NCBI GenBank assembly: GCA_005776725.1
Contig: SXOO01000120.1
Location: forward strand, 17,608-81,607
Origin: Pseudomonadota bacterium
Lineage (GTDB): Bacteria > Myxococcota_A > UBA9042 > GCA-2863065
DNA: 64,000 nucleotides
Direction of reading: 5' to 3'
The notes under the pieces are model-generated. The model was given only the letters and a program-made list of their open reading frames with translations, was not told where the DNA came from and ran no database searches. Each line of letters starts with the position of its first letter. Position 1 is the first letter of the stretch. Positions 25,473 through 32,910 of the stretch are shown here, one piece after another. Both the position numbers and the translations under genes were made by a program.

Positions 25473-27358
25473 GGCGTCCGCTCGCGGCCCTGCTGCTCTG
25501 GTCCGCATCCGCCCACGCCGAGCTCGTCAACTTCGACCTCTCGGGCGCGATCTATACGAAGTGGCTCTACCGTAACAACGACAGCCAGGGGCTGTTGTCT
25601 CACGGCAACCCGTTCTGGCCGGACAACCTCTCCGGCGACAACGGCGTAGGGTCCGAGTTCGAGCTGGGCATCAAGGGCCGCGTCGGCGAGAACGTCGAGG
25701 CCGGAGTGCGCCTGCAGTCGCGCTTTGGCGCGCTCTGGCAGGACTGGTGGGAGAACGGGGACCTCGCGTACGACGAGGTCAACACCTCGGGCGAGTCGCT
25801 CGGGATGAACCACTCGCAGTACATCAAGCTTCGCGGCTACTACGTGCGCGCGTCCCTGCCGATCTCGTGGGTCGACTCGCTGCTCGTGGGGTCCTCGGAC
25901 TTCGGGATGTTCAACGAGTGGACCATCGGCAAGGTGCGCTTCATCGACCGTGACAACGGGAAGGGCGTCTTCGTTCAGGGCACCCTCCACCCGGAGTATT
26001 TCCGCTATCACACGGCGATCATCGCGCTGCCAAAGCTCTTTGTGGGGCCGGGCTGGTCCACGGGAATTGGCGACCCCAATATCCGTAACCCGTTCTGGTC
26101 GCGTGACCTCGCTTACGGGCTCCGGATGGACTCCGACGTCGCCGACGGCACGCGCCTCACGCTCATCGGCACCCACACCCGCGACTCGGAGATCGACCTC
26201 ACGGACCCCGACGCGGTCGGCACGATCTACCCCACCTGCCAGGACGACCTTGGCAACCCGGTGCCTGGGTGCGAGCCCGACGGCGCGGTCGACACCTACA
26301 CCCGGTACTCGAACTCGGTCGCCACGCTCGAAGCGCAGGTCGACGCGTGGTCCGGCGGGTCGTTCAACTTCATCGGGGGCTACAGCTACTCGACGGTAGA
26401 CCCTGCCCTCGCGGCCAACGGTGTGGCGCTCAACGAAGGCGTGTTCCCGATCCCGTTCGGCGACTTCCACGGCACCTTCGCGAAGGCCCGCGCGGAGTTC
26501 TTCGACGTAGGGGTGAGCGGTCTCTCGCTCAAGCTCGAGTACTTCAACATCTCCGAACACTTCGTGACCATCTTCGGCGCGCGGCGCGAGGCAGACGTGC
26601 TGCTCACCGACGGCTTCATCGAGGGCGGGCAGCTCCCCACACTGAACCTGGCCAACGAGTTCGTGGACTTCGACGACGCGTGGGTCGAGTCGATCGTGGG
26701 CTGGCACGGCGCCACCGCGCTGCTCGAGTACGTCGGCGACGTGGAGCTGCGCATCGAGGAGACCTTCCTCGGCTACAACACGAACGCCCAGTTCCGCGAC
26801 GTCGACACCGTCTATCCCACGTTCCTGCACTCCGACGGCTACACGGACACGGACCTCTACGACTACGCGAACGTGCTCGATCGAGGCCGCGACCCGCGCA
26901 GCGTCTATCGCCGCTTCCAAGACCGGCTCTCCTCGATCAGCGTCCTCAGCGCGCTCTTCCACACAGGCGTCGGCGAGGGCCTCGACTTTGGGGTCAAAGC
27001 GAAGTTCATCTGGGACAGCGACGGCCGCGAGGGCAGCACCACGGAGGACGACTACCTCGGCCTGCTCACCCGGGCGAAGCTCTGGGTCAGCTATCCGTTC
27101 ACCCTCGGCATGCAGGTCACCCTGGGCAGCGCGTTCGACTACTGGCTCGAGGAGAACCGGCGGGGCTCCCCAGAGCAGGGGTACGGCGACGACACCACGA
27201 CGAAGGTGCGCCCGTACATCGATTTCCGATACGCCTATCAAGGCTTCGAGGTGAGGTACTCGCTGGAGTATCTCTACAAGCTCCACGAGCGGGAGCGCGA
27301 CACGGACCAGAAGTTTCACGTCGTGCGCTCCAAGGCCGAGCTGAAGGTGGCGTGGTGA
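25469..27358 (+). CDS. Predicted outer-membrane beta-barrel protein
   Basis: 629 residues. GTG 25469 overlaps the preceding stop by four bases. A short Sec signal (RRPLAALLLWSASAHA) is followed by many amphipathic strands of 8-12 residues separated by Asp/Gly/Asn-rich loops (SEFELGIKGRVGENVEAGVRLQSRF, SFNFIGGYSYS, GLSLKLEYFNIS). The chain ends in ELKVAW, with the terminal aromatic residue typical of BAM substrates. It is probably a large porin or a barrel partner of its neighbours. Given the adjacent carbohydrate-binding-like protein, glycan binding or uptake is possible but unproven. Confidence 0.78.
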   Translation: MRRPLAALLLWSASAHAELVNFDLSGAIYTKWLYRNNDSQGLLSHGNPFWPDNLSGDNGVGSEFELGIKGRVGENVEAGVRLQSRFGALWQDWWENGDLAYDEVNTSGESLGMNHSQYIKLRGYYVRASLPISWVDSLLVGSSDFGMFNEWTIGKVRFIDRDNGKGVFVQGTLHPEYFRYHTAIIALPKLFVGPGWSTGIGDPNIRNPFWSRDLAYGLRMDSDVADGTRLTLIGTHTRDSEIDLTDPDAVGTIYPTCQDDLGNPVPGCEPDGAVDTYTRYSNSVATLEAQVDAWSGGSFNFIGGYSYSTVDPALAANGVALNEGVFPIPFGDFHGTFAKARAEFFDVGVSGLSLKLEYFNISEHFVTIFGARREADVLLTDGFIEGGQLPTLNLANEFVDFDDAWVESIVGWHGATALLEYVGDVELRIEETFLGYNTNAQFRDVDTVYPTFLHSDGYTDTDLYDYANVLDRGRDPRSVYRRFQDRLSSISVLSALFHTGVGEGLDFGVKAKFIWDSDGREGSTTEDDYLGLLTRAKLWVSYPFTLGMQVTLGSAFDYWLEENRRGSPEQGYGDDTTTKVRPYIDFRYAYQGFEVRYSLEYLYKLHERERDTDQKFHVVRSKAELKVAW

Positions 27359-28803
27359 TGCGAAAAAACAGTTGGTCGGTCGTCGGCGCCGCGCTCACTC
27401 CCCTCTTCGTCGCGTGCGGGTTCGAGGACTTCGTCGTGGGCGAGCTCACGCGCGGCGATCAGGTCGAGCTCCCCAAGTCAGCCCCGAACATCCTCGAGGG
27501 CAACGTCGAGGCTGGCCTCGAGGGTGCCACGCTCGCCTTCACCACCGGCGCTTTCGAGCCGCTCGAGGCGCTCGCGGCCACGGCGGCGGGCACGCGCTTC
27601 GAGGTCAGCTTCCCCGGTAACACGGCGTTCACCAACCTGGTGGTCTCGGCGCGAACGAGCACCCGCTCCGCGCTCGGCTTCCTCCCGGAGATCCCGCGCC
27701 AGGTGTCGGTGCTGGATCCGGCGCGGATCCTCCCGCTCGACGTGGTGCAGCCCGGGCAGTCCGCGCTCGGCGTGGACTCCACGCTCGCCACCGTCCTGCT
27801 CACGGCCAAGGCGGCCCAGGCCGGACAGAGCCTGCAGGCGGTCCCGCCGCGCACCGCGCAGCGCGCCTTCGTCGAGATCACCGAGCTCGCCACCACGGAC
27901 TCGCGGGTCGGCCTGGTCCGCGAGATGATCGAGCGCCTGCGTACGGCGCCGGTCTTCGTCGCCGGCGCACGCCCCTTCGACCCCGCCCCGCTCTCGGGGG
28001 GCACCGTGGATTACACCGGCGACGGGGCGCCCGACCTCGACAGCGGGGCGTTCGACGCCGCGGTGGCCGAGGCGATCAAGGCGTTCGAGTTCAATGCGTG
28101 TTACCCGGACGACCGCATTCGTCTCGTGCTGCTGGCAGACCTTCGGCCGGGCGCCATCGATCGCAACTGCTCCACGATCGACCCGTTTCGCTGGGCGGAG
28201 GACGCTCCCGGAAAGAAGGTCTTCATCACCGGCGCGCTCCACGAAGACACGCCGCGCTGCGGAGAAGCCGCTCCACCGTGCCTCGAAGGGCACACGATCG
28301 ACGCCGCCAACAGCCTGCTCGGCAACTGGGTGCCAAACCTCGTGCCCATGCACGACGATGGGACGCAGGGCGACGCCACGGCGGGCGACGGGATCTGGAC
28401 GCTCACGGTCGACCTGCCCTACTTCGCCCCCACCGGCCCCGAGGGGGTCGCCGTGCGCATCGGGTACAAGTACACGTTCGGCGAGCCGTCGGCGGGCTGG
28501 ACAGGGACCGAGGAGTGGCCGGGCAACAAGCGCGTGCTCGAGCTGCGCGACCTCACGGGCGACCGCATGATCGTGCGCTTCGATCGCTTCGGCGACGAGA
28601 CGTCCAACAAAGACAAGGCGAACCTCCTGTCGCCGGCCAAGGGCGGCTGCGGCACGGTGATCTTCCCGTCCGAGGGTGTGCGCCCGGGCTGTGCCAACGA
28701 CGCGTTCGAGTCGCAGATCGACACCGACGGCGACTGCGTCCTCGACGCATGGCCCCCCGCGGGCACGGCCTCGCCGCTGGTCCTCGAATGCCCAGAGGGC
28801 TGA
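27358..28803 (+). CDS. Lipoprotein with a CBM-like C-terminal segment
   Basis: 481 residues. Start ATG 27358 shares a base with the preceding stop (TGATG). Lipobox PLFVAC lies near residue 20. The central part (about 60-230) is a mixture of Ala-rich helices and strands. The region near 310-430 has DDGTQGDATAGDGIWT, YKYTFGEP and GTEEWPGNKR, a pattern seen in starch-binding and other beta-sandwich modules in which 'GDGIWT' precedes a binding strand. No catalytic motif is visible. With the flanking genes it may form an outer-membrane glycan-binding complex. The last 16 bases overlap the next gene. Confidence 0.75.
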   Translation: MRKNSWSVVGAALTPLFVACGFEDFVVGELTRGDQVELPKSAPNILEGNVEAGLEGATLAFTTGAFEPLEALAATAAGTRFEVSFPGNTAFTNLVVSARTSTRSALGFLPEIPRQVSVLDPARILPLDVVQPGQSALGVDSTLATVLLTAKAAQAGQSLQAVPPRTAQRAFVEITELATTDSRVGLVREMIERLRTAPVFVAGARPFDPAPLSGGTVDYTGDGAPDLDSGAFDAAVAEAIKAFEFNACYPDDRIRLVLLADLRPGAIDRNCSTIDPFRWAEDAPGKKVFITGALHEDTPRCGEAAPPCLEGHTIDAANSLLGNWVPNLVPMHDDGTQGDATAGDGIWTLTVDLPYFAPTGPEGVAVRIGYKYTFGEPSAGWTGTEEWPGNKRVLELRDLTGDRMIVRFDRFGDETSNKDKANLLSPAKGGCGTVIFPSEGVRPGCANDAFESQIDTDGDCVLDAWPPAGTASPLVLECPEG

Positions 28804-29954
28804 CGCTCCTCGTCGCCCTCGCGCTGGCGGCGGAGGTGCGCGCCGACGCGCTCGACTTCGGCCGGGCCTCCGCCGTGATCGCCGGGGTGCTGGAGTGGGC
28901 CGACCCGGACCTGGAAGACTTCGACAAAGAGGGGCGCAAAGACGAGGCCCTGGCCGCGCTGCTGCTGAAGCGGGGCGTGCCCGAGTCGCGGCTGCGCCTG
29001 CTACTCGACGGCAAGGCCACGCGGCGCGCGTTCTTAGAGGCAGTCGAGGCCGCAGGACGGGCCACGCCGAGAGGCGGTTGGCTCATCGTCTACTTTGCCG
29101 GCCACGGTATCCAGCTCGACGACGGACGCGTGGCCCTGGCGCTGTCCGACGCACGAGACGCCACCATCGCGTCGTCGGGACTGCTGCTGGACGAGCTCCG
29201 CGACCGGATCCAGCGGACCCTTGGCTGCACCGGGGCTCGCTGTCCGAGGGACCGGGCCCGCCGCGTATTGCTCCTGGGCGACGCCTGCTACTCCGGCGGG
29301 CTCGGGGATGTGGCAGAGCGGCTGGCGGCCAACGGCATCCCGTCGGTCGCGCTCACCTCGAGCGAGGCCTCGAACGACTCCACGATCAACTGGACCTACA
29401 CTCAGGCGCTGCTCGAGGCGCTCAGCGGGAGCGCGCTCGCAGACACCGACCGTGATGGGCGGATCACCCTCAGCGAAGCCAGCCAGGAGGTACGAGCAAG
29501 CCTTCTGTATCGCGAGCACCAGCGCTGGGGGTTCAAGGCCGTACGGGTCTCCGAGGAGCTGGAGCTCGCTCGGGTGGAGCGTCCGTTGGGACGCGCGCGT
29601 ATGCCGCGCGGCTACACGCTCGGGGGCTACGCGAGCGTGGGCGACGAGGTCGTGCGGCTCGTGGGGATGTCCGGCCGTCAGGTGGTGGTGAGCTACTTCG
29701 ACTACTCGGAGCGGTCGGACGAGAAGGTGTCCCCTCGCCGCCTGCGCCCGATCCGCTTCGAGACCTTCCCCGTGGGCTCGAAGCTCCGCGTGGTCTGGGA
29801 GGACGAGTGTTGGGACGCGGTGGTCGACCGAGTCGACGGCCCGTTCCACTTCGTGTCTTACCCGGAGTGGGACCACAGCTGGGACGAGTGGGTCACGGAC
29901 GACCGCGTGATCAGCGGCCGCGAGCGCTGCCCGAAGGCCCCGAAGACGCGCTGA
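28788..29954 (+). CDS. Secreted caspase-fold (C14-like) protein with Tudor-knot-like tail
   Basis: 388 residues; a signal-like N-terminus (RGLTLLVALALAAEVRA) suggests export. The caspase-like dyad is H106 in YFAGHG and C167 in GDACYSGG. An EF-hand-type loop D219-x-D-x-D-G-x-I-x-x-x-E230 lies within the same domain and suggests calcium dependence, as in metacaspases. Residues about 278-376 form two small barrel-like units; the second contains WEDECWDAVVD and YPEWDHSWDEWV, closely matching Tudor-knot/MRG-type chromo barrels (WDxSWDEWVxxxR). The start lies inside the end of the preceding gene, so it is translated with the exported-protein operon. Cleavage specificity after Arg/Lys or Asp cannot be predicted. 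Confidence 0.85.
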   Translation: MPRGLTLLVALALAAEVRADALDFGRASAVIAGVLEWADPDLEDFDKEGRKDEALAALLLKRGVPESRLRLLLDGKATRRAFLEAVEAAGRATPRGGWLIVYFAGHGIQLDDGRVALALSDARDATIASSGLLLDELRDRIQRTLGCTGARCPRDRARRVLLLGDACYSGGLGDVAERLAANGIPSVALTSSEASNDSTINWTYTQALLEALSGSALADTDRDGRITLSEASQEVRASLLYREHQRWGFKAVRVSEELELARVERPLGRARMPRGYTLGGYASVGDEVVRLVGMSGRQVVVSYFDYSERSDEKVSPRRLRPIRFETFPVGSKLRVVWEDECWDAVVDRVDGPFHFVSYPEWDHSWDEWVTDDRVISGRERCPKAPKTR

Positions 29955-30001
29955 GCGGGAGTCGCGCCACGCGCGCAAGAAGAGCTCCTCGAAAAAAGTA
30001 C

Positions 30002-30032
30002 TTGCCATGCTCGGCAGGAATGAATATTCATT
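30002..30032 (+). promoter_or_regulatory. tetR promoter with a 14-bp palindromic operator over the -10 box
   Basis: TTGCCA (30002-30007), 17-bp spacer, TATTCA (30025-30030). The perfect palindrome AATGAATATTCATT (30019-30032) covers the -10 box, the classic layout for autorepression. The ATG at 30038 is seven bases after the -10 box, so the transcript would be leaderless or nearly so. Confidence 0.65.
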
Positions 30033-30037
30033 TCGGC

Positions 30038-30649
30038 ATGAGCCCCGCCGCACGACGCCTTCGCCTCGATCGACCTGCCACGCCGGGGCGCGATGACAAG
30101 GCCGAGCAGATCCTCGAGGCCACCCTCCCGCTCTTCGTCGAGCGGGGCTTCTATGGCACCTCGGTGCCGGAGATCGCCGCCCGCGCAGGCGTGGGGGCCG
30201 GCACGATCTACCGCTACTTCGACTCCAAGGAGGCGCTGGTCAACGCACTCTTCCGGAAGTGCAAGGCCGCGCTCCTCTCGCGTGTGCTCACCGACTTCCC
30301 CTTCCACGCGAACACGCGGGAGCAGTTCGCGGCGTTGTGGCAGCGCATGGTCGACTGGGCCGTGGCCGAGCCGGACGCCTTCGCGTTCCTGGAGCTGCAC
30401 GCCCACCAGAGCTACCTGGACGAAGAGAGCCGCGCGCTCGAGGGCCGCATCGTCCAGTTCGGCGTGGGCTTCATCTCCGCCGCTCAGCAGCGCGGCGAGC
30501 TCCGCTCGGGGCCGCCTGCCGTGCTGATCGGCATCGTGATGGGGGCCTTCATCGGCCTCCGGTCCAAGTCCGCTCAATGCGGCTACTCCGTCACCCCCGA
30601 AGACTGGCGCCTCGCGCAGCAATGCGTGTGGGAGGCCATTCGCATCTGA
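30038..30649 (+). CDS. TetR/AcrR-family transcriptional regulator
   Basis: 203 residues from ATG 30038 (MSPAARRLRLDRP). The N-terminal DNA-binding domain is clear: DKAEQILEATLPLFVERGFYGTSVPEIAARAGVG then GTIYRYFDSKEALV. The C-terminal ligand domain has AFAFLELHAHQSYLDEESR, a pattern common among regulators of lipid or SDR genes. The ATG at 30020 lies within the operator and -10 region, which argues for the later start. A near-identical operator occurs before the downstream SDR gene, so the regulator probably represses itself and that gene, with relief by a hydrophobic ligand. Confidence 0.9.
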   Translation: MSPAARRLRLDRPATPGRDDKAEQILEATLPLFVERGFYGTSVPEIAARAGVGAGTIYRYFDSKEALVNALFRKCKAALLSRVLTDFPFHANTREQFAALWQRMVDWAVAEPDAFAFLELHAHQSYLDEESRALEGRIVQFGVGFISAAQQRGELRSGPPAVLIGIVMGAFIGLRSKSAQCGYSVTPEDWRLAQQCVWEAIRI

Positions 30650-30706
30650 ACCCGTGCGCGGCCCGTCGCTGCGCCGGCCCTGTTGCCTACGCGCTCTTCC
30701 GCAAGG

Positions 30707-30720
30707 AATGAACGTTCACT
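30707..30720 (+). promoter_or_regulatory. Second TetR operator upstream of the SDR gene
   Basis: AATGAACGTTCACT matches the tetR palindrome AATGAATATTCATT at 11 of 14 positions and keeps the TGAA/TTCA half-sites. It lies 30 bp before the SDR start codon, after the regulator gene, and so probably controls the SDR gene separately. Confidence 0.6.
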
Positions 30721-30750
30721 CTTAGTCCTTTCCCGTTTCAGGAGCCGCTC

Positions 30751-31641
30751 ATGTCCCAACAGACCGTCCTCATCACCGGCGCCACAGCAGGCATCGGCCG
30801 CACCACCGCCCTCCACCTCGCCGCCGCGGGCTATCGGGTGATCGCCACGGGTCGGAGGAGCCAGGAGCTGGACCGCCTCCGCGCCGAGGCGCCGGCCGGC
30901 TCCGAGCTTCACACCCAGGTCCTGGACGTGACGTCCACCGAGTCCATCGAGGCCGCTGCGGCCGAGGTGGCGCGGCTCACCGGCGGCCACGGGCTGGATG
31001 TGCTGGTGAACAACGCCGGGTTCGGCGTGATGGGCCCGGTGAGCGAGCTCTCGGACGCCGATCTGCGGCGCCAGTACGACACCAACGTGTTCGGGCTCAT
31101 GGCCGTGACTCGCGCGTTCCTCCCCGCGATGCAGAAGCGCGGCTCGGGGCGGATCATCAACGTGTCGAGCATCGGCGGCCGCGTGACCTTCCCGTTCATG
31201 GGCGCTTACAACTCCACGAAGTACGCGCTCGAGTCCCTGTCGGACGCGATGCGCTACGAGCTCGCGCCGTTCGGAGTGCAGGTGGTGCTGGTGGAGCCCG
31301 GGGTAATCCGCACCGAGTTCGCCGACACTGCCATGGGGCCCGTGACCCGCTTCGCCGGCACCGCGTACGGCCCCGCCATCGCGAAGGCCGAGACCCTCCG
31401 CACGCGCATGGAGGCCACCGCCGTGGGCCCGGAGGTGGTGGCCAAGGCGATCCACCGCGCGATTGCGAGCGCCTCGCCGTCGGCGCGGTACGTCGCCCCG
31501 CGCTTCGGCCACCTGATGCTGGCGGCGCTCAACATCACGCCGACGCGGCTCCTCGATTGGGGCTTTCGACGTGTGAGCTTCCTCACGCGCAAGGAGCTGG
31601 CGCCGGTGTCCGCGCCGCAACCGCTCGCTGCCGCTCGCTGA
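30751..31641 (+). CDS. Short-chain dehydrogenase/reductase (classical SDR)
   Basis: 296 residues. Cofactor motif TGATAGIG at 9-16, NNAG at 87-90, and catalytic S140, Y153 and K157 (YNSTK). TGRR after the second strand suggests NADP(H). The C-terminal 60 residues are longer than a minimal SDR and resemble the family that reduces hydrophobic ketones or retinoid-like substrates. A CAGGAGC ribosome binding site precedes the ATG. Control by the upstream TetR protein is indicated by a shared palindrome. The substrate is unknown. Confidence 0.9.
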   Translation: MSQQTVLITGATAGIGRTTALHLAAAGYRVIATGRRSQELDRLRAEAPAGSELHTQVLDVTSTESIEAAAAEVARLTGGHGLDVLVNNAGFGVMGPVSELSDADLRRQYDTNVFGLMAVTRAFLPAMQKRGSGRIINVSSIGGRVTFPFMGAYNSTKYALESLSDAMRYELAPFGVQVVLVEPGVIRTEFADTAMGPVTRFAGTAYGPAIAKAETLRTRMEATAVGPEVVAKAIHRAIASASPSARYVAPRFGHLMLAALNITPTRLLDWGFRRVSFLTRKELAPVSAPQPLAAAR

Positions 31642-31686
31642 GCGCCCGCGGAGTCCGAGCTGCCGACGCGGCAAACGGGTCCGACC

Positions 31687-31712
31687 CGGCCGGGGGCCGG
31701 ACGGCCGGTGCG
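31687..31712. terminator. GC-rich hairpin between convergent SDR and menB genes
   Basis: CCGGCC and GGCCGG arms close a short loop, and the segment contains GCCGGACGGCCGGTGC (31697-31712), which also forms the left arm of the strong hairpin at 38016. It lies just after the menB stop codon on the minus strand and about 45 bp after the SDR stop. Confidence 0.4.
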
Positions 31713-31714
31713 GT

Positions 31715-32620
31715 TCAGTAGTGTCGGGGAAAACGCGTAAAGTCGAAGGGGCGCTTCTCGAGGAACGCGTCGCGCCCCTCGACCGCCTCATCGGTCATGT
31801 AGGCAAGGCGCGTGGCCTCGCCGGCGAACAGCTGCTGACCCACGAGGCCATCGTCGATCATGTTGAACGCGTACTTCAGCATCCGCATGGCCGTAGGGCT
31901 CTTGGCGCAGGCGATACGACCCCACTCGAGGGCCGTGGCCTCGAGCTCGGCGTGGGGAACCACGGCGTTGACCATGCCCATGTCGAAGGCCTGCTCGGCG
32001 CTGTAGGGAAAGCCGAGGAAGAAGATCTCTCGCCCGCGCTTCTGGCCCACCTGTCGGGCCAACAGCGCCGAGCCGAAGCCCCCGTCGAAGCTGGCCACGT
32101 CGGCGTCGGTTTGTTTGAAGACGGCGTGCTCGCGGCTGGCCAGCGTGAGATCGCAGGTGACATGCAGGCTGTGCCCGCCGCCCACGGCCCACCCCGGCAC
32201 CACGGCGATCACCACCTTCGGCATGAAGCGGATGAGCCTCTGCACCTCGAGTATGTGGAGACGACCGAGCCGCGCGAGGTCCACCTCGCGCGACGACTCG
32301 TCCTCCGTGGCCGCGTATTTGTAGCCGTCACGGCCGCGGATTCGTTGGTCGCCTCCGGAGCAGAACGCCCAGCCACCGTCCTTCGGGGAGGGGCCGTTGC
32401 CGGTGAGGAGCACGCACCCCACGTCTGACGACTGGCGGGCGTGCTCGAGCGCCGTATACAGCTCGTCCACGGTGTGCGGTCGGAAGGCGTTCCGCACCTC
32501 CGGTCGGTTGAACGCCACGCGCACCACCGCAGCGTCTCGCGCGCGGTGGTACGTGATGTCCGTGAAGTCGAAACCCGGGACGACGTCCCAGGCGCTCGAA
32601 TCGAAGAGTTCGGAGACCAT
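31715..32620 (-). CDS. menB: 1,4-dihydroxy-2-naphthoyl-CoA synthase
   Basis: Crotonase-fold enzyme that closes the second ring in menaquinone biosynthesis. Diagnostic motifs are present: CSGGDQRIRG with GYKY shortly after, the oxyanion segment WAVGGGHSLHVTCDLTLAS, FDGGFGSALLARQVGQKRGREIFFLG with SAEQAFDMGMVN, and a C-terminal FLEKRPFDFTRFPRHY. Length of 301 residues is normal. The start at 32620 has no ribosome binding site, and a TAGGGT box lies nine bases before it, so a leaderless transcript is possible. No other men gene is in the window, so the pathway is dispersed. Confidence 0.95.
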   Translation of the reverse strand: MVSELFDSSAWDVVPGFDFTDITYHRARDAAVVRVAFNRPEVRNAFRPHTVDELYTALEHARQSSDVGCVLLTGNGPSPKDGGWAFCSGGDQRIRGRDGYKYAATEDESSREVDLARLGRLHILEVQRLIRFMPKVVIAVVPGWAVGGGHSLHVTCDLTLASREHAVFKQTDADVASFDGGFGSALLARQVGQKRGREIFFLGFPYSAEQAFDMGMVNAVVPHAELEATALEWGRIACAKSPTAMRMLKYAFNMIDDGLVGQQLFAGEATRLAYMTDEAVEGRDAFLEKRPFDFTRFPRHY

Positions 32621-32717
32621 AAGGCGGCAACCCTAGCGCAAAGCGCCAGCGGACGCACCGGGAAGTCAGGTGTCGCCCACCGGAGGTTGCCGCCCCAGAC
32701 CGCCGGGGACCGAGCCC

Positions 32718-32795
32718 CTAGCTGGCCAACAGAAGCAGGATTGGGCCGATGGTCTGCAAAGCGACGAAGAGAGCGGCAATGAGCTTGTCCTTCAT
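32718..32795 (-). CDS. 25-residue predicted membrane peptide
   Basis: ATG at 32795 is preceded by a strong GGGAGG ribosome binding site at good spacing. The product begins MKDKLIAALFVAL, continues with Gln-Thr-Ile-Gly-Pro and a Leu-rich stretch, and ends Ala-Ser. That makes one hydrophobic helix with a charged N-terminus. It lies alone in a 290-bp gap between menB and the 34092 gene, both on the same strand. It could be a small regulatory membrane protein, a type I toxin-like peptide or a subunit of a complex; nothing in the sequence decides. It has no similarity I recognise. Confidence 0.55.
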   Translation of the reverse strand: MKDKLIAALFVALQTIGPILLLLAS

Positions 32796-32910
32796 GACGA
32801 ACCTCCCGCCGCGACCAAGCGGCTGGGGAGACACGAAGCAGAACGCGTGCCGGCCGAGCTAACGACCTAACTAACTGTAGTTGATACAAGAACCTGCGTC
32901 CCGAGGAGGG

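Noticed and set aside
25208..27319. Antisense open frame (703 codons) opposite the outer-membrane barrel gene
   Set aside because: The plus-strand gene has a signal peptide, barrel strands and overlaps with its neighbours; the antisense product has none of these.
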